NCBI GenBank assembly: GCA_043101835.1
Contig: JBICHM010000122.1
Coordinates: 1-22,241 of the forward strand
Direction: 5' to 3'
DNA from: JBICHM01 sp043101835
GTDB taxonomy: Bacteria > Planctomycetota > Phycisphaerae > Phycisphaerales > UBA1924
DNA: 22,241 bases
A program made the position numbers and the translations under genes. The notes under the pieces are model-generated. The model made no database searches. It was not told where the DNA came from and worked only from the letters and a program-made list of their open reading frames with translations. Every line of letters begins with the position of its first letter. The first letter of the stretch is position 1. Shown piece by piece: positions 1 through 8,075 of the stretch.

Positions 1-1158
1 GCTCGTCGTCTCCTGCGCGGCGGGGGTGACGGCCGGCGGAACGAGCATGATCGAGAAGGCGAGGTCGTCGGCCGACGACGCGGCGATCGCCATCGGCCAC
101 GCCGCCTGGCTGTAGCCGAAGATGCCGACCTCCGCTCCACGGACATCGGGGCGACTTCGAAGCAGCGCGGCGCCGGCGAGGAGATCCTGCGCGATCTCCT
201 CGAACGCGCAGTCGGGGTCGCCGCCGGAGTCGCCCCAGCCGCGTTTGTCAAAGGTGAGCGTTGTGAGGCCGAAGGAGGCGAGCACCTGCGCGTGCCGGCG
301 CAGCCCGGCGGCGGTGCGCCAGTCGGCGCCGCCGATGACGACGACGCCGGGTTGGTCGGCGCCGCCCGGAAGCCGGGTGATCTCGCCGTGCAGCGTGGCG
401 CCGCCCCGTTCGAAAGACACCGGCTCCACATGGAAGGCCGTCCGGGCGCCGGTCCGCGGCTCGGCGCCGGTGTCCGTCCACTCGAGCGCGACGACGCGCC
501 CGCCTTCATCGAGTTGCAGCGTTGCGCGCGCCGCGATCGACGACGCGTCGTACGCCCGGTCGCCGATGAGGTAGGTCGTCGGGGTTTGCGCGAGCATCGT
601 GCCGCTGCGCCCGGTCCGCGTGTCCGCGTACCGCATTTCGCCCCACGGACGCTCGCTGATGAGGATGCTCCGGCCGTCTTCGAGCGGATAGACACCCGCG
701 GCGTCCGGGAGCGCGTCGAGCGGGACCCACGGCAGTTCGGCGTCGACGCGGTGGAGCCAGACCTCGCCTTCGAGCGTTCGCTCGCCGGCGCTCCAGACGA
801 TCCTGCCGCGGAGCGTGTCGGCGTCGCGCCGCTCGACCGTCGTTTCGACGCGCCATCCGCCGAGATCGGGCGTCGTCAGCGTCAGGCGGTCGCCGGCGAT
901 CGCGACTTCCGTCGGCGCACCGCCGACACCGAGCACGGGGCTGTCGAGCGTCCCGCGGAGCCCGCCGTCCGCCTGCTCCACATGCGCACGGATCGGCATG
1001 TCATCGCCGACATCGAGGTAAATCCATCCGGTGTAGTCACCCGCGAGGTCCGCGCCGGCGGCGCGCGAGGCGCCGATCAGCAGCCAGAGCAGGACTGCGC
1101 AGACGCGCGCGGCTCGGTTTCCAGTGCGGCGAAGGGCGAGGCTGGGATTGCTTGGCAT
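1..1158 (-). CDS. Exported alpha/beta-hydrolase, 3' end outside window
   Basis: Only the first 386 codons are visible; the frame stays open to the left edge. Residues about 16-36 form a hydrophobic export signal ending in an Ala-rich stretch (SRAAGA then D), so the product is probably periplasmic or membrane-anchored. Residues about 37-240 are a beta-rich N-terminal region I do not recognise. From about residue 245 an alpha/beta-hydrolase fold follows: a GVVVIGGADW strand and turn, DKRGWGDSGG at 304-313, and the nucleophile elbow GYSQA with Ser350. The catalytic Asp/Glu and His would lie beyond the edge. This pattern is typical of the peptidase S9/acyl-hydrolase-like group, but the substrate cannot be told. 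The ATG at 1158 gives the signal peptide; I see no clear Shine-Dalgarno before it. It lies 47 bases downstream of tRNA-Ala on the same strand and may share its transcript. Confidence 0.85.
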   Translation of the reverse strand, partial: MPSNPSLALRRTGNRAARVCAVLLWLLIGASRAAGADLAGDYTGWIYLDVGDDMPIRAHVEQADGGLRGTLDSPVLGVGGAPTEVAIAGDRLTLTTPDLGGWRVETTVERRDADTLRGRIVWSAGERTLEGEVWLHRVDAELPWVPLDALPDAAGVYPLEDGRSILISERPWGEMRYADTRTGRSGTMLAQTPTTYLIGDRAYDASSIAARATLQLDEGGRVVALEWTDTGAEPRTGARTAFHVEPVSFERGGATLHGEITRLPGGADQPGVVVIGGADWRTAAGLRRHAQVLASFGLTTLTFDKRGWGDSGGDPDCAFEEIAQDLLAGAALLRSRPDVRGAEVGIFGYSQAAWPMAIAASSADDLAFSIMLVPPAVTPAAQETTS

Positions 1159-1205
1159 GTCTGACCGGACGCAACCGGTGGAGCGATCCGGCGCCTTCTT
1201 CGCAA

Positions 1206-1278
1206 TGGAGCGGACCGGGATCGAACCGGCAACCCCTGGCTTGCAAAGCCAGTGCTCTCCCAATTGAGCTACCGCCCC
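1206..1278 (-). tRNA. tRNA-Ala (anticodon TGC)
   Basis: A full cloverleaf can be drawn on the minus strand. The acceptor GGGGCGG pairs with CCGCTCC (one G-U), with discriminator A at 1206. The D stem is GCTC/GAGC. The anticodon stem CTGGC/GCCAG is perfect and encloses loop TTTGCAA with anticodon TGC (Ala). The T stem GCCGG/CCGGT carries the TTCGATC loop. The 3' CCA is not encoded. It sits between the last gene of the pilin operon and the hydrolase gene. Confidence 0.96.
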
Positions 1279-1281
1279 GAA

Positions 1282-1301
1282 GCCGCGCGAGATCGCGCGG
1301 C
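1282..1301 (-). other. Inverted repeat in the tRNA-Ala 5' leader
   Basis: GCCGCGCGA and TCGCGCGGC are perfect 9-base complements separated by two bases. They end three bases before the mature tRNA 5' end at 1278. In the precursor RNA this would form a GC-rich hairpin abutting the RNase P cleavage site. There is no U-tract, so it is not an intrinsic terminator of the upstream operon. A processing or insulating role is inference. Confidence 0.6.
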
Positions 1302-1311
1302 GTCGAGGCGG

Positions 1312-1339
1312 ATGATAGCCCACATCGGGTTGCGGTCAC
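1312..1339 (-). promoter_or_regulatory. Putative sigma-70-type promoter of tRNA-Ala
   Basis: On the minus strand, GTGACC (1339-1334) and TATCAT (1317-1312) are 16 bases apart and resemble -35 and -10 boxes. Transcription would start near 1305, leaving a leader of about 27 bases before the tRNA. The -35 box overlaps the stop codon of the preceding pilin gene. The same GTGAC...TATC pattern recurs upstream of the dockerin gene at 17680-17709. Confidence 0.5.
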
Positions 1340-1995
1340 ATCAGCTGGCGTGGGGCGGCGGAGGCGATCAGACGGATCGTCTGCGCCTCTGCGCTCGCGG
1401 CGACGGCGCCGGTCGTCAGATCCTCGCTGTCGTTGGGACGGATGGTGATGTCCACCGTCGCGTGGCGCAGCGTGGGGCCGATGTCGTACTCGAGCGTGAA
1501 GGCGACGGCCTCGACGCCGCTGAGCAGCTGATGTTCCTCGAGAACGCCTGCCTCGGGATCGTCGGGATCGACGAGCGCCGGGTCGAGCAGGACGTACCAG
1601 AGGGCGCCGGCGCTGCCGGCGGGGGCGCCGACGTCCGGCGGACGGTGCTCGATGCGCGTGATCCGGTCGATGCCGCCCGCGGCGTCGCGCGCGCTGACGA
1701 ACTCGATCCAGTCCGTGGTCACCGGATTCTGCGACTGATCGAGCACATCGACGGGGAAGGGCCCGAAGTCGCTGCCGGTGCGCACCATGCTGAGAATGCG
1801 GTGCATCACGATGCGGCTGACGACATGCGTCGAGGCCGACTCGGTGACGACCTTGTACTGGATGAAGGACGCGTTGAGCGCTGTGAGCGTGGCCGTCAGC
1901 AGCGTGGCGCTGATGGTGATGGCGATCAGCATCTCGATCATGCTGAAGCCTCGCCTGACAGCGCGTCCGGCGGTGCGTAGCGGAGCGGCGCGCAT
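1336..1995 (-). CDS. PilW/GspJ-like prepilin
   Basis: 219 residues. A short basic leader ends in RRG and is followed by FSMIEMLIAITISATLL: a prepilin peptidase site (G then F, Glu at +5) and the hydrophobic helix used for membrane anchoring and fibre assembly. The rest is a beta-rich globular domain of the PilW/GspJ kind (residues about 55-215) without other recognisable motifs. In T4P and T2SS, such minor pilins form the initiating tip complex with PilV/GspI and PilX/GspK. Its ATG (1995-1993) shares one base with the TGA of the upstream 872-residue gene (TGATG), so translation is probably coupled. The frame is also open far upstream, but the prepilin leader and the overlap fix this start. 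Family confidence is high; the choice between PilW and GspJ is uncertain. Confidence 0.88.
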   Translation of the reverse strand: MRAAPLRTAGRAVRRGFSMIEMLIAITISATLLTATLTALNASFIQYKVVTESASTHVVSRIVMHRILSMVRTGSDFGPFPVDVLDQSQNPVTTDWIEFVSARDAAGGIDRITRIEHRPPDVGAPAGSAGALWYVLLDPALVDPDDPEAGVLEEHQLLSGVEAVAFTLEYDIGPTLRHATVDITIRPNDSEDLTTGAVAASAEAQTIRLIASAAPRQLM

Positions 1996-4613
1996 CAGTT
2001 GTACTCCTGGGCGTTGATCCGGCCTTCCTGGTAGGTGGCCATAAGCGGCGCGGCGGACATCGGGCTGACGAGTCCGTCGGGCATCACGAGGTTGGGGTTC
2101 CAGTTGAGGACGACCTGCCCGTAGCCGTTGAAGAGCACGGGCACACCCTGGCCGGGCTCGGTGGTGTCGACATAGCCATCGCCGTTGATGTCGAAGCCGA
2201 CGATGATGTCGCCGTTGTATTCGAAGGGCGCCAGACCCTCCTCGTCGCCGTCCTGGGCGCCGAAGTAGCCGAGCGTGATGTTGTAGTTCGCCGGGTTGCC
2301 GGCCGGGCGGCCGAAGTGCATCAGCGCCGGGTCGCCGGGGATCGGCTCGAAGGTCAGCAGCAGGGCGCCGTCGATCGCCGTGTTGCCGCGGACGTCGAGC
2401 ACGCCAGCGATGATCAGGCCGTTGAGGTTCACGTCCTGATCCGGCGAGGCGTTGTTCTTGCCGATGTCCACCGAGTAGTGCGGCAGGAGCATGGCGCTCT
2501 TGTCGATCTCGGCTTGGTCGGCGGCCTGCGGGTTGTACGACGGGTCGTCGGGGTAGTCGGGGTGCTCGCGGTAGAACTTCGTCGCGCCGGTGAACTGCAG
2601 CTTGTTGCGCACGTGCGAGTAGACGGTCGGCTTGTCGGCCACGACCGAGCCCACGAACATGCACGACTCGAACCGGATGTTGTTCGAGAGCGGCTTCGTC
2701 GTGGCGTAGGGCACGCCGTCGACGACGAGGCGCGGCACGTCGAAATCGCTGGGCTTCACCATGCCGGTGGTGTAGTAGTCGTTGTCGAGCTGGGCGTCGC
2801 TGAACGCCGGGGGCGGCGGGTACTTCTGCGTTCCGTCGCGGTTCTGCTGGCCGTAGAACTGCCAGGCCGCGTGCACGTTGTTCTCGTAGGACTCGACGCG
2901 CGTGACGCCGATGAAGGTGCAGTCGACGAAGAGCGCGTTGAGCCCGCGTGGAATCGTCACGTCCTTGAAGACCTTGTTGCGGAAGACCGGGCGCACGTAC
3001 CAGTCGGCCGGCGCCGGCGAGTCGAAGGGCGTGCTCTCGACGGTCGTCTCGATTCCCGGCGCGAACTGCTGGCCGATGATCGTGCCGTCGACGTTGTAGA
3101 CGGGTGTCCAGATCAGCGCGACGCCCGCCTGCGAGGCGAAAGGCGCGCCGTCGGCCATCGACGCCAGCGTGCTGCGCGCCGCGTTGAAGGTGTCGGTGTC
3201 GACGCTGGGCAGCAGGCGCTCGGGCACATCGAAGGCGACCGGGTCCTCGTCGAGCTCGGGCCGGATCGCGCCCTGCACGAGCGGCTGGTAGTCGCCAAGG
3301 GGGGTGCCGTCGATCAGGGGCTGGGCCTCCCACGCATCGCGCGTGACGCGGATCGCGAGCGACCCGCGGATCTTGGCGTAGCGGTCCTTGTAGTCGAGGA
3401 CGCCGTCGCGGTAGCCGAGCACCGTGTCCTTCGCGTCGACGACCCCGTCGCCGTTGCGATCGGGGAATCCGGCGTCGATCAGCTCGCCGAGGTCGTCATC
3501 GACGCCGTCGAACTCCGGCGAGAGCATCTCGGCGGGCGTGCCTGCGGTGAGCGCGTTGGAAAGGACCACGCGCCCGTCGGCGTTCTGGTCGTAGTGGGAC
3601 AGGAAGATGTCGAACTCATCGACGTGCCCGTCGGCGCTGCCGTCGTTGAAGGCGAAGTCGGCGGTGGCGTCGCCGTCGTAGTCGCCCTGGTTGAGCAGGG
3701 CGAGGCTCTGGTTCTCGACGGGGTGGTGGAGCTTGAGCCGGTTGTCGCCGTCGATATCGTCGGTCCCGAGGGCGGTGTAGAAGGCGTCAAGCTTGCTGTC
3801 GAGATCGGGGTCGAGGCCGTAGAAGTCGCTGCGGACGAGCACGGGGTGGCCGTCGACGTTGTCGACGCTCGTGAAGACGGCGCCGAGCGATCCGTTGATC
3901 TGCACGTTCTTGCCGATCATGATCTTGCTCGGACCGAGGATCGCGTGCTCGACGCGCTTGAGAATGGCGAAGTCCTGCTGCGCGGTGCGCGTGACCCAGC
4001 GGCTCTGCATGTAGTCCCACGCGTAGCCGGTGACGACCGCGCGGACCGCGGCCTGGTCGGGCAGCGGGATGTAGGTGATCTGCGTGGCCGACACGGCGCC
4101 GCCGTCGGGGTTCACCTCGAGCACGACCGGCTCCGGCACGGCCCAGGAGTCCTTGGGCGTGTACTCGGGCACGATCGAGACGGTGTTGTCGAGCGTGTGC
4201 ATGTCGAGCAGCACGTCTCGCAGCCCGATGGTCGCGGCGCTTCCGTCGGGGAAGAGCACCTGCCCGTCGCCTATGTCGAAGGAGCCCGTCCACAGGTCCT
4301 CGACGAAGGCGCTGTCGATCGTGCCGCGCTCGATGCGGAACTCGTTGGTGGCCATCTTCATGCGCGCCTCAGCGAGGCGCACGCCGGTGTCGAGGGCGCC
4401 CAGAGCGCGCGTCACCACCAGGTGGGTCTGGGCCGTCTGTAGGTTGCCCTGGCTGGCGATCGCCATCGCAGCGGCGAGCGAGCCGAAGAGCACCATGAAC
4501 ATCATCGCGAGGATCGCGGTCACGCCTCGCCGGTTGGCGCGTCGGGCGCGCGCGATCAGCCTCGCGAGTCGCGAAGCGCGCGTGGGGTGCGTCGTTGTCA
4601 TTGGATTCGTCAT
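1995..4613 (-). CDS. Giant PilX/GspK-like minor pilin with EF-hand-type loops
   Basis: 872 residues, several times larger than usual PilX or GspK proteins. Residues 1-31 are basic and end in RRG; 32-56 are hydrophobic. There is no Glu at +5 after the Gly, as in GspK- and PilX-type tip subunits. Asp-rich loops of EF-hand or dockerin type occur near 287 (DIDGDN), 311-346 (DYDGDA, DGSADGHVD, DQNADGR), 385 (DRNGDGVVDAKD) and 808 (DINGDGYVDTTE). Residues about 540-760 carry repeated strands (LFVDCTFIG near 561, RFESCMFVG near 647, then VNLNGLIIAG and VRGNTAIDG) suggesting a parallel beta-helix. The gene lies between a GspI/PilV-like and a GspJ/PilW-like gene, the place expected for a tip subunit. 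The start at 4613 has GAGAGGAG just upstream; the ATG at 4601 is an alternative. Display or adhesion at a pilus tip is inference. Confidence 0.85.
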   Translation of the reverse strand: MTNPMTTTHPTRASRLARLIARARRANRRGVTAILAMMFMVLFGSLAAAMAIASQGNLQTAQTHLVVTRALGALDTGVRLAEARMKMATNEFRIERGTIDSAFVEDLWTGSFDIGDGQVLFPDGSAATIGLRDVLLDMHTLDNTVSIVPEYTPKDSWAVPEPVVLEVNPDGGAVSATQITYIPLPDQAAVRAVVTGYAWDYMQSRWVTRTAQQDFAILKRVEHAILGPSKIMIGKNVQINGSLGAVFTSVDNVDGHPVLVRSDFYGLDPDLDSKLDAFYTALGTDDIDGDNRLKLHHPVENQSLALLNQGDYDGDATADFAFNDGSADGHVDEFDIFLSHYDQNADGRVVLSNALTAGTPAEMLSPEFDGVDDDLGELIDAGFPDRNGDGVVDAKDTVLGYRDGVLDYKDRYAKIRGSLAIRVTRDAWEAQPLIDGTPLGDYQPLVQGAIRPELDEDPVAFDVPERLLPSVDTDTFNAARSTLASMADGAPFASQAGVALIWTPVYNVDGTIIGQQFAPGIETTVESTPFDSPAPADWYVRPVFRNKVFKDVTIPRGLNALFVDCTFIGVTRVESYENNVHAAWQFYGQQNRDGTQKYPPPPAFSDAQLDNDYYTTGMVKPSDFDVPRLVVDGVPYATTKPLSNNIRFESCMFVGSVVADKPTVYSHVRNKLQFTGATKFYREHPDYPDDPSYNPQAADQAEIDKSAMLLPHYSVDIGKNNASPDQDVNLNGLIIAGVLDVRGNTAIDGALLLTFEPIPGDPALMHFGRPAGNPANYNITLGYFGAQDGDEEGLAPFEYNGDIIVGFDINGDGYVDTTEPGQGVPVLFNGYGQVVLNWNPNLVMPDGLVSPMSAAPLMATYQEGRINAQEYN

Positions 4614-4654
4614 CACTCCTCTCCCCCGGCGCACCCGATGCGCGCCGGTCGAAC

Positions 4655-5359
4655 TCAGATCGCCGGGACGATCCACGCCACCTCGGCGACGACCGTCGCC
4701 GTCGCCTCGCCGAAGCCCTGGTAGAGAATGGTCACGGTCACGCGAACCGGGAACTGATCGACCTCGATCTCCGGATCGACGCCCGCCGCGGGCTCGAAGA
4801 AGTCGTCGTCGAGCGCCACGGTGAAGTCGTTGGGATCGACCTTGTCCACCGCGATGTACTGCGTCCAGCCCTGCAGGCTGAGCGGCTCGCCCTGCCCGTC
4901 GACGACGATCGAGCCGTCCCAGGCGATCTCGGGCGCGACCTGGCCCAGCGCATTCACCGGGCCGGTGAAGCGCGCGTTGAGCGGGCCGGGCAGGTTCGGC
5001 GCCGACCCGAAGGCCACGCCGTCAAAGTCATCGAGGTCGTCGTAGTCGAGCGGCGTCAGCTCGTCAGGCTCGGGGCCCCATCCCCGGAAGCCCGTGTGGG
5101 CGTCGGGGTCGAGGAAGAAGATCCCGCCCGAGAACCGGTCGTGACGCGGCATCGTGCGCGTCATCTCGCGCAGCTCGTTGGCCAGGAACATCGCCGTCGA
5201 GGTGTGCGTGCTCCAGGCGTTCTTCTGCAGGAACGACTGCTGCGCTTCGACGATCGCCAGCACGCCGACGCCGACGATCACCGTCGCGAGCGACGCCTCG
5301 ATCAGCGTGAACGCCCTGCGATGCTTCCCGGTGCGATGTCGCTTTTGCAGTCCCGGCAT
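4655..5359 (-). CDS. PilV/GspI-like prepilin
   Basis: 234 residues. The leader MPGLQKRHRTGKHRRA is followed by FTLIEASLATVIVGVGVL: a prepilin site with Glu at +5, but with Ala rather than Gly at -1. The helix continues AIVEAQQSF, matching the PilV/GspI group that primes pilus or pseudopilus assembly with J/W and K/X-type partners. The body is acidic, with an Asp-rich stretch around residues 99-114. The start at 5359 is preceded by GGAGGAGG at a nine-base spacing. An in-frame ATG at 5422 lies four bases after the pilC stop and would only lengthen the leader, so I prefer 5359. The next gene starts 41 bases downstream. Membership of the prepilin class is clear; the exact paralogue is not. Confidence 0.88.
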   Translation of the reverse strand: MPGLQKRHRTGKHRRAFTLIEASLATVIVGVGVLAIVEAQQSFLQKNAWSTHTSTAMFLANELREMTRTMPRHDRFSGGIFFLDPDAHTGFRGWGPEPDELTPLDYDDLDDFDGVAFGSAPNLPGPLNARFTGPVNALGQVAPEIAWDGSIVVDGQGEPLSLQGWTQYIAVDKVDPNDFTVALDDDFFEPAAGVDPEIEVDQFPVRVTVTILYQGFGEATATVVAEVAWIVPAI

Positions 5360-5425
5360 GTCGCGAGGCCTCCTCCGCGGGTTGGCGCGCTCGCGGCGCG
5401 CGCTCCCCGCCAAGAGGTGCATCGG

Positions 5426-6652
5426 TCAGCCGACGATCTGACTCATCTTGAAGATCGGGAGGATGATTGCCATGGCGATGAAGCCAACGATTGAACCCAT
5501 TATGATGATCATGATGGGCTCGATCATCGACGTCACTGCCTTGATGTTGTCCTTCAGCTGGCGGGCGTAGAAGTCCGAGACCTCCATCAGCACCTCGCCG
5601 AGCTTACCGGACTCCTCACCCGCGGCGATCATCTGCGTCACCGCCTTGGGCAGCAGCGAGTTCTTCGCCAGCGGCTGGGCGATCTTCTTGCCTTCCTTCA
5701 CCGCGCCATACACCACGAGCCACATGCGCTTGAAGAGCTTGTTGCCGGAGATGTCGCCGGTGATGGCGATCGTGTCGAGCATCGGCACGCCGGCGTTGAT
5801 CAGTTCGCCCATCGTGTTCAGCGAGCGGCTGATGTACAGGCTCTTGAACATGCGCCGGAAGATCGGCACGGTCAGCTTGCCGCGGTCGAACCACCACGAG
5901 CCGACCTCGGTGCGCAGGAAGAGCCACAGGCCGAAGCCGACGGCCGCCACGCCGCCCAGGACCACCGGCCACTGGTTGACCAGGAAGTCGCTGAGCCACA
6001 TGAGGAACTTGGTGCTCTTGGGCAGCGCGTGCTCCTTGCCCTCGAAGACCGCCGCGAACTTCGGCAGCACGAAGGTGAGCAGGAACACGGTGACGCCGAC
6101 GGCCATCGTGGCGATGACGCCAGGGTAGATCATCGCGCCGATGACCATCTTCTTGGTCTCGATCTGCTGGGTCAGGTTCGCCGCGATGCGCTGCAGCATC
6201 TTGGCGAACGAACCGGAGACCTCCGAGGCGCGAACCATGTTGATGTAGAGCGGGCCGAAGAGCTTCGGGTGACGCGCGAGCGCGTCCGAAAACTGCTTGC
6301 CCGACTCGACGTCGCTCTTGAGGCCCTCGATGATCTTCTTGAAGCCGGCGTGCTCGGTCTGCTCGGCGATGCCCTCGAGGGCGGCGCGCAGGCTGATGCC
6401 CGCGCGGATCATGACCGCCAGCTGCGTCGTGAAGTCCAGCACGTGCTTGAGCGACGGCTTGCCGCCGTTGATCCGCGCAAGCATCTGCCCGAGGCCCGAG
6501 CCCGAAGCGGACTGCTTCAGCGGGCGCAGGTCCAGCACGTGGTGGCCCTGGCTCCGGAGGATGTTCGCGGCGGCGTTGGCGTTCTCCGCGCTCAACACGC
6601 CGACGCTCGTCGACCCCGAACTCGACTTCACTGAGTAGCGATACGTCGGCAT
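5426..6652 (-). CDS. pilC: Type IV pilus inner-membrane platform protein PilC/GspF
   Basis: 408 residues, the usual size for PilC. The N-terminus MPTYRYSVKSSSG, then VGVLSAENANAA, is the standard start of the family. Two GspF-type helical domains lie at about 68-192 and 272-393, each with the conserved GISL/GVPM...L and E.SG.L patterns (SEVSGSF at 143, GEESGKLGE at 345). Membrane segments lie at about 168-197, 228-247 and 377-402. In this family the protein couples cytoplasmic ATPases (PilB/PilT) to pilin polymerisation in the inner membrane. It follows pilT by 71 bases and heads the minor-pilin genes, consistent with one operon. A Shine-Dalgarno-like CGAGGAA precedes the ATG. A second family member, gspF, lies at 21094 on the other strand; this copy is much richer in lysine, so the two are diverged paralogues. 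Confidence 0.95.
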   Translation of the reverse strand: MPTYRYSVKSSSGSTSVGVLSAENANAAANILRSQGHHVLDLRPLKQSASGSGLGQMLARINGGKPSLKHVLDFTTQLAVMIRAGISLRAALEGIAEQTEHAGFKKIIEGLKSDVESGKQFSDALARHPKLFGPLYINMVRASEVSGSFAKMLQRIAANLTQQIETKKMVIGAMIYPGVIATMAVGVTVFLLTFVLPKFAAVFEGKEHALPKSTKFLMWLSDFLVNQWPVVLGGVAAVGFGLWLFLRTEVGSWWFDRGKLTVPIFRRMFKSLYISRSLNTMGELINAGVPMLDTIAITGDISGNKLFKRMWLVVYGAVKEGKKIAQPLAKNSLLPKAVTQMIAAGEESGKLGEVLMEVSDFYARQLKDNIKAVTSMIEPIMIIIMGSIVGFIAMAIILPIFKMSQIVG

Positions 6653-6681
6653 GGCGTTCCTCGCGAGTCTCGTCGATCACC

Positions 6682-6699
6682 GCCCCCGGCGACGGGGGC
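6682..6699 (-). other. Hairpin between pilT and pilC
   Basis: On the minus strand GCCCCCG and CGGGGGC (7 bp) enclose a TCGC loop in the 71-base pilT-pilC gap. No U-run follows, so read-through into pilC is expected. It could be an mRNA-processing or stability element; this is inference. Confidence 0.4.
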
Positions 6700-6723
6700 C
6701 GCCGGTCGTTCCTCCGGCCCGGC

Positions 6724-7779
6724 TCAGGCCGCCAGCTGACGCTCGATCTTGTCCGGGTACGCCGCCTGCGCGATCGCGTCCTCCCGGCTGATCATCCCGT
6801 TGAAGTAGAGCTCCGCGATCGACGCGTCGAGGCTCGTCATCCCGATCGAGCGGTTCGTCTCGATCACGTTCGGGATCTCGTAGGCGCGCGCCTCGCGGAT
6901 GATGTTCCGCACCGCCGGCGTGCACAGCAGCACCTCGATCGCCGGGACCATGCCCGGCTGATCCGTGCGGCTGAACAGCGTCTGGCTGACCACCGCCTGC
7001 AGCGTGTTGGCCAGCATCGAGCGGATCTGGTTCTGCTGATTCGCCGGGTACATGTCGATGATTCGCTCGACCGTCTGGCTGGCGTTCACCGTGTGCAGCG
7101 TCGAGAGCACCAGGTGGCCCGTCTCGGCCGCCGTGATCGCCAGCTGTGTGGTCTCGAGGTCTCGCATCTCACCGACGAGCACGATGTCGGGGTCCTGACG
7201 CAGGGCGTGCTTCAGGCCGCTGGCGAACGACGGCATGTCCTGGCCGAGCTCGCGCTGCTCGATCAGGCAGCGGTTCGATTCGAACGTGTACTCAACCGGA
7301 TCCTCCAGCGTGATGATGTGCTTGCGGTAGCGCTCGTTCATCGCCTGGATCATCGCGGCGAGCGTCGTGGACTTACCCGAGCCCGTGTCGCCGGTCACCA
7401 GCACCAGCCCGCGCGGGAGGTACGTCAGACGCGCGATCACCTCGGGGAGGTTCAGGTCCGCCAGGGGCGGCACCTTGCTCTTCACGACACGCATCGCCAG
7501 CGCGACAGAGCCCTTCTGCATGTGGGCGTTGACGCGGTAGCGACCCATACCCTGGACGGCGAACGAGAAGTCCGCGTCCTGGTTGTTGTCAAAGATCTTG
7601 AGCGTCGGCGACGCCGCGATGTGCTCGAGGAACTTCCGCGAGGTGTCGGGCGTGAGCACCGGGAAGTCCATCGGCGTCATCACCGTGTGCACGCGCATCA
7701 CCGGCGGGTGTCCGGGGACGATGTGGATGTCCGACGCGTCGTTCTCCGCCGCGGTACGCAGGATGTCCTCGAGCTGCAT
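6724..7779 (-). CDS. pilT: Type IV pilus retraction ATPase PilT
   Basis: 351 residues, the normal size for PilT. MQLEDILRTAAENDASDIHI is the typical N-terminus (PAS-like N-domain to about residue 100). The secretion-ATPase core follows: Walker A GDTGSGKST at 130-138, Asp box ITLEDPVEY at 156-164, Walker B DIVLVGEMRD at 198-207 and His box GHLVLSTLHT at 221-230. The PilT-type AVRNIIREAR motif at 289-298 and the C-terminal MTSLDASIAELYFNG segment separate it from PilB/GspE. There is no tetracysteine zinc motif, as expected for PilT. It hydrolyses ATP in the cytoplasm to disassemble pili, powering twitching or DNA uptake in known systems. The start at 7779 is supported by AAGGAAGG six bases upstream; the longer open frame to 7899 lacks family similarity. 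No pilB is present in the window. Confidence 0.96.
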   Translation of the reverse strand: MQLEDILRTAAENDASDIHIVPGHPPVMRVHTVMTPMDFPVLTPDTSRKFLEHIAASPTLKIFDNNQDADFSFAVQGMGRYRVNAHMQKGSVALAMRVVKSKVPPLADLNLPEVIARLTYLPRGLVLVTGDTGSGKSTTLAAMIQAMNERYRKHIITLEDPVEYTFESNRCLIEQRELGQDMPSFASGLKHALRQDPDIVLVGEMRDLETTQLAITAAETGHLVLSTLHTVNASQTVERIIDMYPANQQNQIRSMLANTLQAVVSQTLFSRTDQPGMVPAIEVLLCTPAVRNIIREARAYEIPNVIETNRSIGMTSLDASIAELYFNGMISREDAIAQAAYPDKIERQLAA

Positions 7780-8075
7780 CGTCGGCCTTCCTTCTGCCTC
7801 GTGCACTTGCGGATCTCGGGGCTGACCCCCACGGGGCCGCTCCCGGCTCGCCTCCCATCGGCCGCTTCCGGACGCGGGATGACTCCAACGGCCGCACAAC
7901 CGGGGGGAACTCTGCGGATTCTGCCGATTGGCGCCCCCCGCCCGTCACGGAATCCGATCAGAACCCGACCGACCTGGCGCCCTCTCCGGCGCGTCGCTTT
8001 GCAACAGCCCCGGTGTCCGATAGCCTCGTTGCCCGCGGCGGCGAAGCCGGCGCGCGTGGGGAAGGGAGACTCCCG
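7780..8075. other. Divergent intergenic region between pilT and the HTH gene
   Basis: These 296 bases separate two divergent starts and must hold both promoters. A plus-strand promoter is seen at 8000-8027. For pilT I found only a weak minus-strand pair (GTGACG and CAGAAT ending at 7918, about 19 apart) that I do not trust. No convincing small gene is present. Confidence 0.6.
8000..8027 (+). promoter_or_regulatory. Putative promoter of the LuxR-type HTH gene
   Basis: TTGCAA (8000-8005) and TAGCCT (8022-8027) are spaced by 16 bases, a reasonable sigma-70-like pair. The start would fall near 8034, giving a leader of about 42 bases before the ATG at 8076. The same TAGCCT box occurs before metF. 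Confidence 0.45.

Noticed and set aside
1336..3333. Single 665-codon frame ending in the PilW-like protein
   Set aside because: Its first 446 codons overlap the giant pilin gene in another frame and are Arg-rich. The true start is the prepilin Met at 1995.
2316..4442. 708-codon plus-strand frame opposite the giant pilin gene
   Set aside because: The composition is low-complexity Val/Gly/Arg/Asp/His and no family motif is present. The minus frame has a pilin helix and calcium loops.
7918..7945. pilT promoter GTGACG/CAGAAT on the minus strand
   Set aside because: Both boxes match poorly and the spacer is about 19 bases. It is not better than chance in this GC-rich sequence.
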